This document shows positions 34,398 through 43,022 of a stretch of DNA of 64,000 nt, piece by piece. The translations under genes and the position numbers were made by a program. The notes under the pieces are model-generated. The model was not told the origin of the DNA and made no database searches. It saw only the letters and a program-made list of their open reading frames with translations. Every line of letters begins with the position of its first letter. Position 1 is the first letter of the stretch. The DNA comes from Streptomyces sp. Y2F8-2 (lineage in GTDB: Bacteria > Actinomycetota > Actinomycetes > Streptomycetales > Streptomycetaceae), in assembly GCF_014905555.1 (NCBI RefSeq), contig NZ_BNGS01000009.1, positions 186,001 through 250,000 on the forward strand. Direction: 5' to 3'.

Positions 34398-35549
34398 GTG
34401 AGTCAGCGACTGACCTGCGATGTCGTGGTCGTCGGCGCCGGGATGGTGGGCGCCGCCTGTGCCCTGTACGCCGCCCGCGGCGGTATGGACGTCGTCCTGG
34501 TGGATCGCGGCCCTGTGGCCGGCGGTACGACCGGCTCCGGCGAGGGCAATCTGCTCGTCTCCGACAAGGAACCGGGGCCCGAACTCGAACTCGCCCTGTA
34601 CTCCCTGCGCTTGTGGAGGCAACTGGCCGAGGAGCTGGGACCGGCGATCGAGTACGAACCCAAGGGCGGTGTCGTCGTCGCCTCGTCCCCCGAAGGACTC
34701 ACCGCCCTGGCGGACTTCGCGGCCGGTCAGCGGACCGCCGGGGTCGAGGCGGAGGCCGTCGCCGCCGACAAGCTCCGCGACCTGGAACCACACCTGGCCC
34801 CGGACCTCGCGGGCGGCATGCTGTACCCGCAGGACTGCCAGGTGATGCCGACACTGGCCGCCGCGCATCTCGTCCGCGCGTCCGGTGCGCGCCTGCTGAC
34901 CGGGCGGACCGTGACCGAGGTGCTGCGCACACCGCAGGGAGCCGTGCGCGGGGTGCGCACGACCGGCGGTGACATCCTCGCCCCGGCCGTGGTGAACGCC
35001 GCCGGCACCTGGGGCGGGGAGCTCGCCGCGCTGGCGGGAGTGCGCCTGCCGGTCCTCCCCCGGCGCGGGTTCGTGCTCGTCACCGAGCCGTTGCCCCTCC
35101 GGGTGCGGCACAAGGTGTACGCCGCCGACTATGTCGCCGACGTGGCCAGCGACTCGGCGGCGCTGCAGACCTCGCCGGTCGTCGAGGGCACGGCCGCGGG
35201 CCCCGTCCTGATCGGGGCGAGCCGTGAACGCGTCGGCTTCGACCGGTCGTTCTCGCTGCCGGTCCTGCGGGCGCTGGCGGCGGGCGCGATCCGGCTGTTC
35301 CCGTTCCTGGAGCGGGTACGGGCGATGCGCACCTATCTCGGCTTCCGGCCGTACCTGCCCGACCATCTGCCCGCCATCGGCCCGGATCCCAGGGTGCCGG
35401 GGCTGCTGCACGCCTGCGGTCACGAGGGGGCCGGGATCGGACTCGCCACCGGGACCGGGCAGTTGATCTCGCGGGTGCTGAGCGGCACGGCGCCGGAACT
35501 GGACCTCGGGCCGTTCCGGCCGGAGCGTTTCGAGCGGGAGGGCGTGTGA
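34398..35549 (+). CDS. FAD oxidoreductase, D-hydroxyproline dehydrogenase large-subunit-like
   Basis: A 383-residue DAO-family flavoenzyme. FAD is bound by VVVVGAGMVGAACALYAARGG (first 15 residues diagnostic) near position 8, and family blocks GGTTGSGEGNLL and HACGHEGAGIGLATGTG follow. With the two genes downstream it forms the multi-subunit dehydrogenase that oxidises cis-4-hydroxy-D-proline to pyrroline-4-hydroxy-2-carboxylate. The GTG at 34398 has no Shine-Dalgarno but a -10-like box six bases before it. The frame is open far upstream only as an antisense artefact of the reductase gene. Its stop overlaps the next start (GTGA). Confidence 0.85.
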   Translation: MSQRLTCDVVVVGAGMVGAACALYAARGGMDVVLVDRGPVAGGTTGSGEGNLLVSDKEPGPELELALYSLRLWRQLAEELGPAIEYEPKGGVVVASSPEGLTALADFAAGQRTAGVEAEAVAADKLRDLEPHLAPDLAGGMLYPQDCQVMPTLAAAHLVRASGARLLTGRTVTEVLRTPQGAVRGVRTTGGDILAPAVVNAAGTWGGELAALAGVRLPVLPRRGFVLVTEPLPLRVRHKVYAADYVADVASDSAALQTSPVVEGTAAGPVLIGASRERVGFDRSFSLPVLRALAAGAIRLFPFLERVRAMRTYLGFRPYLPDHLPAIGPDPRVPGLLHACGHEGAGIGLATGTGQLISRVLSGTAPELDLGPFRPERFEREGV

Positions 35550-35845
35550 ATCCCCTGGAGTCGGCCCGGGCCCGGCCGGGCCCCGCCTTCACGGTGACCT
35601 TCGACGGTCGTGAGATCGAGGCGCTGCCCGGTCAGACGGTCGCGGCGGTGCTCTGGGCGGCGGGCATCACCTCGTGGCGCACCACCCGGCGCGAGGGGCG
35701 TCCACGCGGCGTCTTCTGCGGGATCGGCGTGTGCTTCGAGTGCCTGGTGAGGGTCAACGACCGGCCGAACCAGCGTGCCTGTCTGGTGCCGGTACGCCCG
35801 GGCGATGTGATCCGTACGCAGGAGGGGACGGGGCATGCGGACTGA
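35546..35845 (+). CDS. (2Fe-2S)-binding small subunit of hydroxyproline dehydrogenase
   Basis: A 99-residue ferredoxin-like subunit. Three cysteines sit in VFCGIGVCFECLV and a fourth in RACLVPV, the pattern of a (2Fe-2S) plant-type ferredoxin fold. It would shuttle electrons between the two flavin subunits. GTG 35546 overlaps the upstream stop, and its 3' end overlaps the next gene by 11 bases. A gene of this size and order is typical of D-amino-acid/hydroxyproline dehydrogenase clusters. Confidence 0.85.
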   Translation: MNPLESARARPGPAFTVTFDGREIEALPGQTVAAVLWAAGITSWRTTRREGRPRGVFCGIGVCFECLVRVNDRPNQRACLVPVRPGDVIRTQEGTGHAD

Positions 35846-37241
35846 CCTCGCGGTGATCGGCGCGGGCCCGGCGGGGCTCGCAGCGGCGCTCGCGGCAGCG
35901 GCGCGCGGCGTACGCGTCACGCTCGTCGACGCGGCCCCCGAGGCGGGTGGCCAGTTCTACCGGCAGCCCGCCGCCGGACTCGGCGCGCGGCGCGCGCGGG
36001 CCCTGCACCACCAGTGGCGCACCTGGCTGCGGATGCGCGAAGGACTCGACCGACACCTCGTGGCCGGACGCGTCAGGCACCTGGCGGATCACCATGTGTG
36101 GTGCGTGGAGAAGGAGCCGGAGGGGTTCACCGTGCACGCCCTGCTCGGGCCCGAGCAGGAGCGGCCGGTCGCCGTGCGGGCCCGCACCGTGCTTCTGGCG
36201 ACCGGCGGCCACGAGCGGGTGCTGCCCTTTCCCGGCTGGACGCTGCCCGGGGTCGTCACCGCCGGCGGCGCCCAGGCCATGCTCAAGGGCGGACTGGTGG
36301 TGCCGGGGGGCAGGGCGGTCGTGGCCGGGACCGGGCCGCTGCTGCTTCCGGTCGCGACCGGGCTGGCGGCGGCGGGGGTGACGGTCGCCGCGCTCGTGGA
36401 GTCGGCCGATCCGAGGGCCTTCGTACGGTGCGCCGGGGTCCTGGCCGGCCGGCCCGGCAAAGCGGTCGAGGCGGCGGCGTACACGGCTCGGCTGCTGCGG
36501 CACGGGGTGCGGGTCCTCGCCCGGCACACCGTGGTCGAGGCGCAGGGCACCGACCGTGTGGAGGCCGTGACCGTCGCCGCGCTCGACGCCGACGGACGGG
36601 TCCGGGCGGGCACCGCGCGCCGTGTCCCCTGCGACACCCTCGCCGTCGGGCACGGCATGCTCCCGCACACCGACCTCGCCGAAACGCTCGGCTGCCGCAT
36701 CGACGGGACGAGCGTCGCCGTCGACGACGAACAGCGCACCGGCGTCCCGGGGGTGTGGGCGGCGGGCGAGGCCACCGGGATCGGCGGCGCGGCGCTCGCC
36801 CTCGCCGAGGGGCACATCGCCGGACGGTCCGTCGCCGCGCGGCTCGCCGGTGCCGTACCCGATCCGCGGGGGTGGGAGCGCGCCGCGCGGAGCCGGGCGG
36901 CGCTGCGCGCGTTCTTCGCGGGGCTCGACAAGGCGTACGCGCCGCCTGCCCGCTGGGCCGAGCAGGTCAACGACGACACCGTGGTGTGCCGTTGCGAGGA
37001 GGTGCGCGCCGGGAGCGTACGGGAGGCCGTCGCCGAGTTGGGCGCCGGTGATCTGCGGACGGTGAAGCTGCTGACCCGGGCCGGAATGGGCTGGTGCCAG
37101 GGCCGGGTGTGCGGGCCCGGGGTTGCCGGGATCGCCGGGTGCGCGGAGACGGTGGTCCGGAGGCCGTTCGCGCGGCCGGTGCCGCTCGGGGTGCTGGCCG
37201 GCGAGCCCGGAGAGGACCGCCGGCAAGAGGACCGTCGGTAA
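35835..37241 (+). CDS. FAD/NAD-binding subunit of hydroxyproline dehydrogenase
   Basis: A 468-residue pyridine-nucleotide-disulfide-type flavoprotein. The FAD motif IGAGPAGLAAALAAA starts at residue 6, GGHERVLPFPGWTLPGV lies near 120, and GVWAAGEATGIGG near 305. A C-terminal BFD-like (2Fe-2S) domain carries VCRCEEV and GWCQGRVCGP. This is the alpha-type subunit of hydroxyproline dehydrogenases. It overlaps the ferredoxin-like gene and ends 33 bases before the deaminase gene. Confidence 0.87.
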   Translation: MRTDLAVIGAGPAGLAAALAAAARGVRVTLVDAAPEAGGQFYRQPAAGLGARRARALHHQWRTWLRMREGLDRHLVAGRVRHLADHHVWCVEKEPEGFTVHALLGPEQERPVAVRARTVLLATGGHERVLPFPGWTLPGVVTAGGAQAMLKGGLVVPGGRAVVAGTGPLLLPVATGLAAAGVTVAALVESADPRAFVRCAGVLAGRPGKAVEAAAYTARLLRHGVRVLARHTVVEAQGTDRVEAVTVAALDADGRVRAGTARRVPCDTLAVGHGMLPHTDLAETLGCRIDGTSVAVDDEQRTGVPGVWAAGEATGIGGAALALAEGHIAGRSVAARLAGAVPDPRGWERAARSRAALRAFFAGLDKAYAPPARWAEQVNDDTVVCRCEEVRAGSVREAVAELGAGDLRTVKLLTRAGMGWCQGRVCGPGVAGIAGCAETVVRRPFARPVPLGVLAGEPGEDRRQEDRR

Positions 37242-37242
37242 C

Positions 37243-37249
37243 ATGTCAC
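37243..37249. promoter_or_regulatory. Candidate GntR operator 2 (ATGTCAC)
   Basis: Reverse complement of GTGACAT, just after the stop of the flavoprotein gene and 25 bases before the deaminase start. It may allow an internal, separately controlled promoter. Confidence 0.35.
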
Positions 37250-37274
37250 ACGTCATCGAGATGGGGTATCGCGT

Positions 37275-38171
37275 ATGACCGTCCCGGAGCACCGCCCCTG
37301 GCGCGGCGTTCTCGTCGCAACCGCCCTTCCGCTCACCGACACCCTCGCCGTCGACCACGCCAGGTTCGCCGAGCACTGCGCCTGGCTGGTGGAGAACGGC
37401 TGCGACGGCGTCGTGCCGAACGGCTCGCTCGGCGAGTACCAGGTGCTCACCCCCGAGGAGCGCGCCCGGGTCGTGGAGACCGCCGTGTCCGCGATCGGCG
37501 GGGCCCGGGTGATGCCCGGCGTCTCCGCGTACGGTTCGACGGAGGCCCGCCGCTGGGCCGAGCAGGCGCGCGACGCGGGCTGTGCGTCGGTGATGCTGCT
37601 GCCGCCGAACGCCTACCGCGCCGACGAGCGGTCCGTGCTCGCCCACTACGCGGAGGTGGCGAAGGCCGGGCTGCCGGTGGTGGCGTACAACAACCCCATC
37701 GACACCAAGGTCGACCTCGTCCCCGAACTGCTCGCCAAGCTGCACGGCGAGGGGCTCGTCCACGCGGTCAAGGAGTTCTCGGGCGACCCCCGCCGCGCCT
37801 ACCGCCTCGCGGAACTCGCCCCGGAGCTGGACCTGTTGATCGGTGCCGACGACGTCCTGCTGGAGCTCGCGGTCGCCGGCGCCAAGGGCTGGGTGGCCGG
37901 TTACCCCAACGCCCTCCCCCGCGCCTCTGTGCAGTTGTACCGCGCTGCGGTCGCGGGCGACCTCGACACCGCGCTGCCGTTGTACCGGCAGTTGCACCCA
38001 CTGCTGCGCTGGGACTCCCGCGTGGAGTTCGTCCAGGCGATCAAGCTGTCGATGGACGTCGTCGGCCGGTACGGCGGTCCCGTACGGCCGCCTCGCATGC
38101 CGCTGCCGACCGAGCAGGAGGCCGCCGTGCGCGCCGCCACGGAGAAGGCCGTCGCGGCAGGGCTCGCGTAG
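37275..38171 (+). CDS. DHDPS-family pyrroline-4-hydroxy-2-carboxylate deaminase
   Basis: A 298-residue dihydrodipicolinate-synthase-family barrel. The Schiff-base lysine is in HAVKEFSGD near residue 164, the Tyr motif in VAYNNPIDTK near 139, and the pyruvate-type loop GSLGEYQVLTPEER near 47. In hydroxyproline catabolism this enzyme converts pyrroline-4-hydroxy-2-carboxylate to 2-oxoglutarate semialdehyde with loss of ammonia. The neighbours make this assignment stronger than generic DapA. ATG 37275 follows ATGGGGTATC. Confidence 0.85.
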   Translation: MTVPEHRPWRGVLVATALPLTDTLAVDHARFAEHCAWLVENGCDGVVPNGSLGEYQVLTPEERARVVETAVSAIGGARVMPGVSAYGSTEARRWAEQARDAGCASVMLLPPNAYRADERSVLAHYAEVAKAGLPVVAYNNPIDTKVDLVPELLAKLHGEGLVHAVKEFSGDPRRAYRLAELAPELDLLIGADDVLLELAVAGAKGWVAGYPNALPRASVQLYRAAVAGDLDTALPLYRQLHPLLRWDSRVEFVQAIKLSMDVVGRYGGPVRPPRMPLPTEQEAAVRAATEKAVAAGLA

Positions 38172-38185
38172 AAGGGAGGCCGGTC

Positions 38186-39187
38186 ATGCGCAGCAAACTC
38201 GTCCTGCACGCCGTCGACTCCCACACCGAGGGCATGCCCACCCGGGTGATCACCGGCGGCATCGGCACCATCCCCGGTGCGACCATGAACGAGCGGCGCC
38301 TGTGGTTCCGTGAACACCGCGACGACGTCAAGCAGTTGCTGATGAACGAGCCGCGTGGGCACGCGGCGATGAGCGGCGCGATCCTCCAGCCGCCCACCCG
38401 TCCCGACTGCGACTGGGGCGTCGTCTACATCGAGGTCTCCGGCTATCTGCCGATGTGCGGGCACGGCACGATCGGGGTGGCGACCGTGCTCGTGGAGACG
38501 GGCATGGTGGAGGTCGTCGAGCCGGTGACCACCATCCGGCTGGACACCCCGGCGGGTCTCGTCGTCGCCGAGGTCGCCGTCGAGGGCGGCGCGGCCAAGG
38601 CCGTCACCCTCAGGAACGTGCCGTCCTTCTGCGTGGGCCTCGACCGCAAGGCCACCCTGCCCGACGGGCGCACGGTGACCTACGACCTCGCGTACGGGGG
38701 CAACTTCTACGCGATCCTGCCGCTGGCGGAGTTCGGGCTGCCGTTCGACCGCGCCCGCAAGGACGACATCCTCGCGGCCGGGCTCGCGCTGATGGAGGCG
38801 ATCAACGCCGAGGAGGAGCCCGTCCACCCCGGGGACCCGACGATCCGCGGGTGCCACCACGTCCACCTGTACGCGCCGGGGGCCACCGCCCGGCTGTCCC
38901 GGCACGCGATGGTCATCCACCCGGGCTGGTTCGACCGCTCCCCGTGCGGTACGGGTACCAGCGCACGCATGGCGCAGCTGCACGCGCGCCGCGAACTCCC
39001 CCTGCACACCGAGTTCGTGAACGAGTCCTTCATCGGGACGCGGTTCACAGGGCGCCTGCTGGGGACCACGGAGGTCGCCGGCCGCCCCGCGGTGCTGCCC
39101 AGCTTCACCGGGCGGGCGTGGGTGACGGGCACGGCGCAGTACCTTCTGGACCCGGAGGACCCGTTCCCGGCGGGGTTCGTGCTGTAG
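38186..39187 (+). CDS. 4-hydroxyproline 2-epimerase (proline racemase family)
   Basis: A 333-residue proline-racemase-fold enzyme that would invert C2 of trans-4-hydroxy-L-proline to give cis-4-hydroxy-D-proline. Both catalytic cysteines are visible: MCGHGTIGV near residue 90 and SPCGTGTSARMA near 254. A Cys rather than Thr/Ser at the second site indicates an epimerase/racemase, not a dehydratase. ATG 38186 is set by GGGAGG seven bases upstream. It lies 14 bases after the deaminase in the same operon. Confidence 0.92.
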   Translation: MRSKLVLHAVDSHTEGMPTRVITGGIGTIPGATMNERRLWFREHRDDVKQLLMNEPRGHAAMSGAILQPPTRPDCDWGVVYIEVSGYLPMCGHGTIGVATVLVETGMVEVVEPVTTIRLDTPAGLVVAEVAVEGGAAKAVTLRNVPSFCVGLDRKATLPDGRTVTYDLAYGGNFYAILPLAEFGLPFDRARKDDILAAGLALMEAINAEEEPVHPGDPTIRGCHHVHLYAPGATARLSRHAMVIHPGWFDRSPCGTGTSARMAQLHARRELPLHTEFVNESFIGTRFTGRLLGTTEVAGRPAVLPSFTGRAWVTGTAQYLLDPEDPFPAGFVL

Positions 39188-39244
39188 TCACCCGCCGCAG
39201 CCGCCCGGTACGGGAACGCCGGAGCACTGGGACACTGGTGCTGC

Positions 39245-39251
39245 GTGACAT
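39245..39251. promoter_or_regulatory. Candidate GntR operator 3 (GTGACAT)
   Basis: A copy of the motif 27 bases before the GntR gene, fitting autoregulation. GCGTGACATTGCA spans it, with TGC/GCA ends in mirror arrangement. Confidence 0.35.
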
Positions 39252-39278
39252 TGCATCCTTCGAGGAGACAGAAACACC

Positions 39279-39995
39279 ATGGCCGCCCCGCGCCCCAGCT
39301 CGCCCTCCCCCGCTCCCGCCCTGCCCACGCTCGGCGGCAAGAAGAGCAGTTACCGCGAGCGGGTGGCCGACGCCCTGCGGGCCGCGCTGATCGCGGGCGA
39401 GCTGCGCCCCGGCGAGGTGTACTCCGCGCCGACGCTGGCCGCCCGCTTCGGCGTCTCGGCGACCCCGGTGCGCGAGGCCATGCTCGACCTGGTCAAGGAA
39501 GGCCTGGTCGACACCGTCCCCAACAAGGGCTTCCGAGTCACCGAGGTCTCCGAGAAGCAGCTCGACGAATACACCCACATCCGCTCCCTGATCGAGATCC
39601 CGACCACCGTGGCGCTCGCCCGGACGGCCGACCGGGTCTCGCTGGAGGCCCTGCGCCCGGCCGCCCGGGAGATCGTCACCGCGGCGGCGGCCGGGGACCT
39701 CATCGCCTACGTCGAGGCCGACACCCGCTTCCATCTCGGCCTGCTGGCCCTCGCCGGCAACGCGCACCTCGTCGAGGTGGTCGGTGACCTGCGCAAGCGG
39801 TCACGTCTGTACGGGCTGACCGCGCTCGTCGAGGCCGGCCGGCTGCTCGCCTCGGCCCAGGAGCACCTCGAACTCCTCGACGCCCTGCTGCAACGGGACG
39901 AGGAGGCCGTACGGACGGTGATGACGCGTCACATCGGACATGTCCGCGGCCTGTGGGCCGCCCACGGCCGGGACCAGGACCGAGCGCGCGCCTGA
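39279..39995 (+). CDS. GntR-family (FadR/FCD) transcriptional regulator
   Basis: A 238-residue regulator. The winged-helix DNA-binding domain (about 20-90) has SYRERVADALRAALIAGEL and the recognition part TLAARFGVSATPVREAM. An all-helical FCD ligand domain (100-230) follows, with metal-type residues in ADTRFHLGL and RHIGHVRGL. It is in line with the hydroxyproline genes and likely represses them until an intermediate binds. GAGGAG lies 12 bases before ATG 39279. GTGACAT elements before three genes of the cluster are candidate sites. Confidence 0.9.
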   Translation: MAAPRPSSPSPAPALPTLGGKKSSYRERVADALRAALIAGELRPGEVYSAPTLAARFGVSATPVREAMLDLVKEGLVDTVPNKGFRVTEVSEKQLDEYTHIRSLIEIPTTVALARTADRVSLEALRPAAREIVTAAAAGDLIAYVEADTRFHLGLLALAGNAHLVEVVGDLRKRSRLYGLTALVEAGRLLASAQEHLELLDALLQRDEEAVRTVMTRHIGHVRGLWAAHGRDQDRARA

Positions 39996-40293
39996 CCACG
40001 CCCGCGCGGTCCCGGTCCGAGGCCGGCGTCCAGCCGTTCGGCGGCTCACGTGCGGTGGCTCACGTGCGGGTGCAGTGCCCTGCCCGCCGGGTCCGATGCC
40101 GCCGCGTCCAGCGACACGGCCGGATCCCAGCACAGTCAGAGCTTTCGCACAACCGATCGACTGTATGACTGCGCTGTCACACAGCGTGGCCGACCTGCTC
40201 CGGACCGCCGTTGTGCGCAATCCTGGGCCGGGTGCACCGCCCATACGGCCAGTGGTGCGCAGGCGCTGGGCCGCGACTCGCCGAGGAGGACGT
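39996..40293. other. Intergenic region, 298 bases
   Basis: No gene is supported. It contains a short direct repeat (GCTCACGTGCGG twice near 40044-40070) and CTGTCACAC near 40174, which resembles the GTGACAT motif on the reverse strand. It probably holds the promoter of the ligase gene. Confidence 0.35.
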
Positions 40294-41697
40294 ATGACCA
40301 CCCTTGCCGACCCCGTCCCCGGCGGGCGCCCGGGTGACGTCGAGCGGGCCACCGCGCTGGAGGTGGAGTTGTCGGCGCGGGGGGTGCACGGCGTCGTCCT
40401 TGCGTACGTCGACACCGCGGGCATCGGCCGGGTGAAGACCGTCCCGACGGCCCGGCTCGCGTGGGCGACCGCCTGGGGGGTGGGAATGTCCCCGGTGTTC
40501 GACACCTTCCTGGCGAACGACGCCATCGTCTCCACCGACGTGCTGGGCTCCCCGGACGGTGATCTTCGCCTGTATCCCGACCTGGACCACCTGGTAGTGC
40601 TGTCCGGACAGCCGGGCTGGGCCTGGGCCCCGGTCGACCGGATCACCCAGGAGGGTGAACGGCACCCGGCGTGCAGCCGCAGCTTCCTGCGCCGGATCGT
40701 CACGGACGCGGCTCGGGACCACGGCATCACGTTCAAGGCGGCCATCGAGGTCGAATGGGCCGTCGGGCAGGGGGCCGCACCAGGGGACGCGTTCGTCCCC
40801 GCGACCTCCGGTCCTGCCTACGGCGCCACCCGGCAGGTCGAACTGAGCGACTACGCCGTCGAGTTGCTCGCGGCGTTCGCGGCGCAGGGCGTGGAGGTCG
40901 ACCAGATCCACCCCGAGTACGCGCCCGGGCAGTTCGAGGTCTCGGTCGGCGCGCTCGACCCGGTGGCCGCCGCCGACCGGAGCGTGCTGGTACGGCAGAC
41001 CATCCGGGCGGTGTCCCAGCGTCATGGGCTGAAGGTCTCCTTCTCACCGGCGGTCTCGGCGGAAGGCGTCGGCAACGGCGGGCACGTGCATCTCTCCGCC
41101 TGGCGTGACGGGACGAATCTGCACGCACATGGTGAGCGCCGCTACGGCATGACCTCCGCGGCGGAGTCGTTCGCCGCGGGCCTGCTCGCCCACTTGCCGG
41201 CCCTCACGGCGGTGACCGCCCCGAGCCCGGCGAGCTATCTGCGCCTCAAACCCTCGCAGTGGGCCGGGGTCTTCACCGTATGGGGTCACGAGACCCGCGA
41301 AGCCGCGGTGCGCGTCATCACCGGCACGGCGGGGATGCGCAGCCGGGCGGCGAACCTGGAGGTGAAACCGGTCGACCTGGCCGCCAACCCGTACCTGGCG
41401 CTCGGATGCCTCATCGCCGCAGGCCTCGACGGCCTGGAGTCGTCCTCGCCGCTGCCCGAGGAGGTCACCGGAGATCCCGCACGGTTCACCGCCGAGGAAG
41501 CGGTGGCCCGGGGCGTGCGCCGGCTGCCGATGTCACTCGAGGAGTCCGTCCGGAACTTCGGCGAGGACGAACTGCTTCGCACCGCGTTGGGGCCGGTCCT
41601 GGCGGACGCCGTGATCGCCGTACGCCTCGGGGAGATCGCAGCGGTGGCCGGGCTCGACGACGAGCTCGTGGCAGCGGCGTACCGGTGGAAGTACTGA
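40294..41697 (+). CDS. Glutamine-synthetase-family ligase
   Basis: A 467-residue protein with the complete glutamine synthetase fold. The metal/glutamate-binding signature GNGGHVHLS is near residue 264, AAIEVEWAVG carries the first acidic site, and SPASYLRLKPSQWAG the ATP region. Such non-canonical GS homologues make gamma-glutamyl amides of amines rather than ammonia. GAGGAGG fixes ATG 40294. An amidohydrolase gene follows 113 bases later; the two activities are fused in the fungal FluG protein and paired in several amine-degrading loci. The substrate amine is unknown. Confidence 0.87.
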   Translation: MTTLADPVPGGRPGDVERATALEVELSARGVHGVVLAYVDTAGIGRVKTVPTARLAWATAWGVGMSPVFDTFLANDAIVSTDVLGSPDGDLRLYPDLDHLVVLSGQPGWAWAPVDRITQEGERHPACSRSFLRRIVTDAARDHGITFKAAIEVEWAVGQGAAPGDAFVPATSGPAYGATRQVELSDYAVELLAAFAAQGVEVDQIHPEYAPGQFEVSVGALDPVAAADRSVLVRQTIRAVSQRHGLKVSFSPAVSAEGVGNGGHVHLSAWRDGTNLHAHGERRYGMTSAAESFAAGLLAHLPALTAVTAPSPASYLRLKPSQWAGVFTVWGHETREAAVRVITGTAGMRSRAANLEVKPVDLAANPYLALGCLIAAGLDGLESSSPLPEEVTGDPARFTAEEAVARGVRRLPMSLEESVRNFGEDELLRTALGPVLADAVIAVRLGEIAAVAGLDDELVAAAYRWKY

Positions 41698-41709
41698 GAA
41701 CCCCTGAGA

Positions 41710-41759
41710 GCTACTGAATCGACTGACCTACTGAACGACTGACCTACCGACCTACTGAG
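41710..41759 (+). repeat. Short direct repeats between ligase and amidohydrolase genes
   Basis: Imperfect copies of GACTGACCTACTGA (41721-41734, 41737-41748 and a degenerate third to 41758) supply several stop codons in all frames. Meaning unknown; they may be slippage products. Confidence 0.55.
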
Positions 41760-41810
41760 CACAGGCGCGACAGCGGATGCCCGCCGACCACCCCAGGAGG
41801 CCGCCCAGCC

Positions 41811-43019
41811 GTGAGCAGCTCACCCGCACCCGCCACCGGGCCGGTCCACGAGGCCGTCGCCGGTCTGCCCCTCGTCGATCACCACTGTCATGGCGTCCTC
41901 ACCGCCGATCCGAGTCCGGAGACGTTCCACTCGTTGATCACCGAAGGGGACGTGTGGCCCGGGAGCGGCATCACCCCGTTCGACAGCCCCGTCGGCGTGG
42001 CCGTCCGCCGCCACTGTGCTCCCCTGCTGGACCTGCCGCGGCACGCTCCCGCCACGGAGTACCTGGCACGGCGGGCCGAGTTGGGCTGGCGCGAGGTGAA
42101 CCGCAGGTTCATCGCCGCTGCGGGGACGGACGTGTTCTGCGTCGACACCGGCTACACGCCGCACCGCCTCACGACACCCGCGGAGCTCGCCGACGCCTCG
42201 GGTCGTCCGGGGGCGACCGCGTACGAAGTCGTGCGCCTGGAAGCCGTCGCGGAGGCCGTGGCAGCAGAGGGAGTGGAACCGGACGAGTACGCCTCGGCGT
42301 TCGTCACCGCCACGTGCGACGCCGTGGACGAGCGGCGCGCGGTGGCCGTGAAGTCCGTCGCCGCCTATCGCACCGGATTCGACCTGGACCCCAGCCGGCC
42401 TTCGGACGCGGACGTCACGGATGCGGCACGGAACTGGCTGGCCCCGGCGGGAACCGGCGGCAAGGCTGCCGGAACCGAGGCGGAAACCCGCACCCCTCCC
42501 CGCCTGAACGATCCCGTCCTCGTACGGCATCTGCTCTGGACGGCGGTGGACCTCGGACTGCCCCTCCAACTGCACACCGGCTTCGGGGACAACGACATCA
42601 GGATGCATCGGGTCGACCCCACCCGTCTGACCGACTGGCTGCACCGCACCTCCGGCACGATCGCCGTGCTGCTCCTGCACTGCTGGCCCTATCAGCGTCA
42701 GGCCGCCTACCTGGCCACGGTGTTCGAGCAGGTGTACCTCGACGTGGGACTCACCCTGCACCACGTCGGCCCCGTCCGCGCCCGGGCGATCCTTGAGGAG
42801 GCCCTCGAGATCACCCCGTTCCGCAAGCTCCTCTACAGCTCCGACGCCTACGGGATCCCGGAGTTCTACCAGCTCGGCGCGCTGGCCTTCCGGCGGGGTC
42901 TGGCAGAGTTGCTCCAGGACCGGGTGGACGCCGACGAACTGAGCCTGCCCGACGCGCGGCGCATCGCCGCGTGGACGGGCCGCGACAACGCCTGCCGCGT
43001 GTACGGGCTGCCCCGGTGA
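41811..43019 (+). CDS. Amidohydrolase-superfamily hydrolase
   Basis: A 402-residue TIM-barrel metal hydrolase. The metal-binding HHCHG-type start (LVDHHCHGV) is near residue 20, followed by LQLHTGFGDND (about 250), IAVLLLHCWPY and LYSSDAYGIPE with the late Asp. This is the amidohydrolase-2/FluG N-terminal type. GTG 41811 has CAGGAGG ten bases upstream. Together with the GS-like ligase it may remove or recycle a gamma-glutamyl or other amide. Convergent with the TetR gene, stop codons three bases apart. Confidence 0.85.
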   Translation: MSSSPAPATGPVHEAVAGLPLVDHHCHGVLTADPSPETFHSLITEGDVWPGSGITPFDSPVGVAVRRHCAPLLDLPRHAPATEYLARRAELGWREVNRRFIAAAGTDVFCVDTGYTPHRLTTPAELADASGRPGATAYEVVRLEAVAEAVAAEGVEPDEYASAFVTATCDAVDERRAVAVKSVAAYRTGFDLDPSRPSDADVTDAARNWLAPAGTGGKAAGTEAETRTPPRLNDPVLVRHLLWTAVDLGLPLQLHTGFGDNDIRMHRVDPTRLTDWLHRTSGTIAVLLLHCWPYQRQAAYLATVFEQVYLDVGLTLHHVGPVRARAILEEALEITPFRKLLYSSDAYGIPEFYQLGALAFRRGLAELLQDRVDADELSLPDARRIAAWTGRDNACRVYGLPR

Positions 43020-43022
43020 GAT

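Noticed and set aside
35754..37997. Minus-strand frame of 747 codons opposite the hydroxyproline genes
   Set aside because: Antisense to three genes with clear motifs; no domains or ribosome-binding site of its own.
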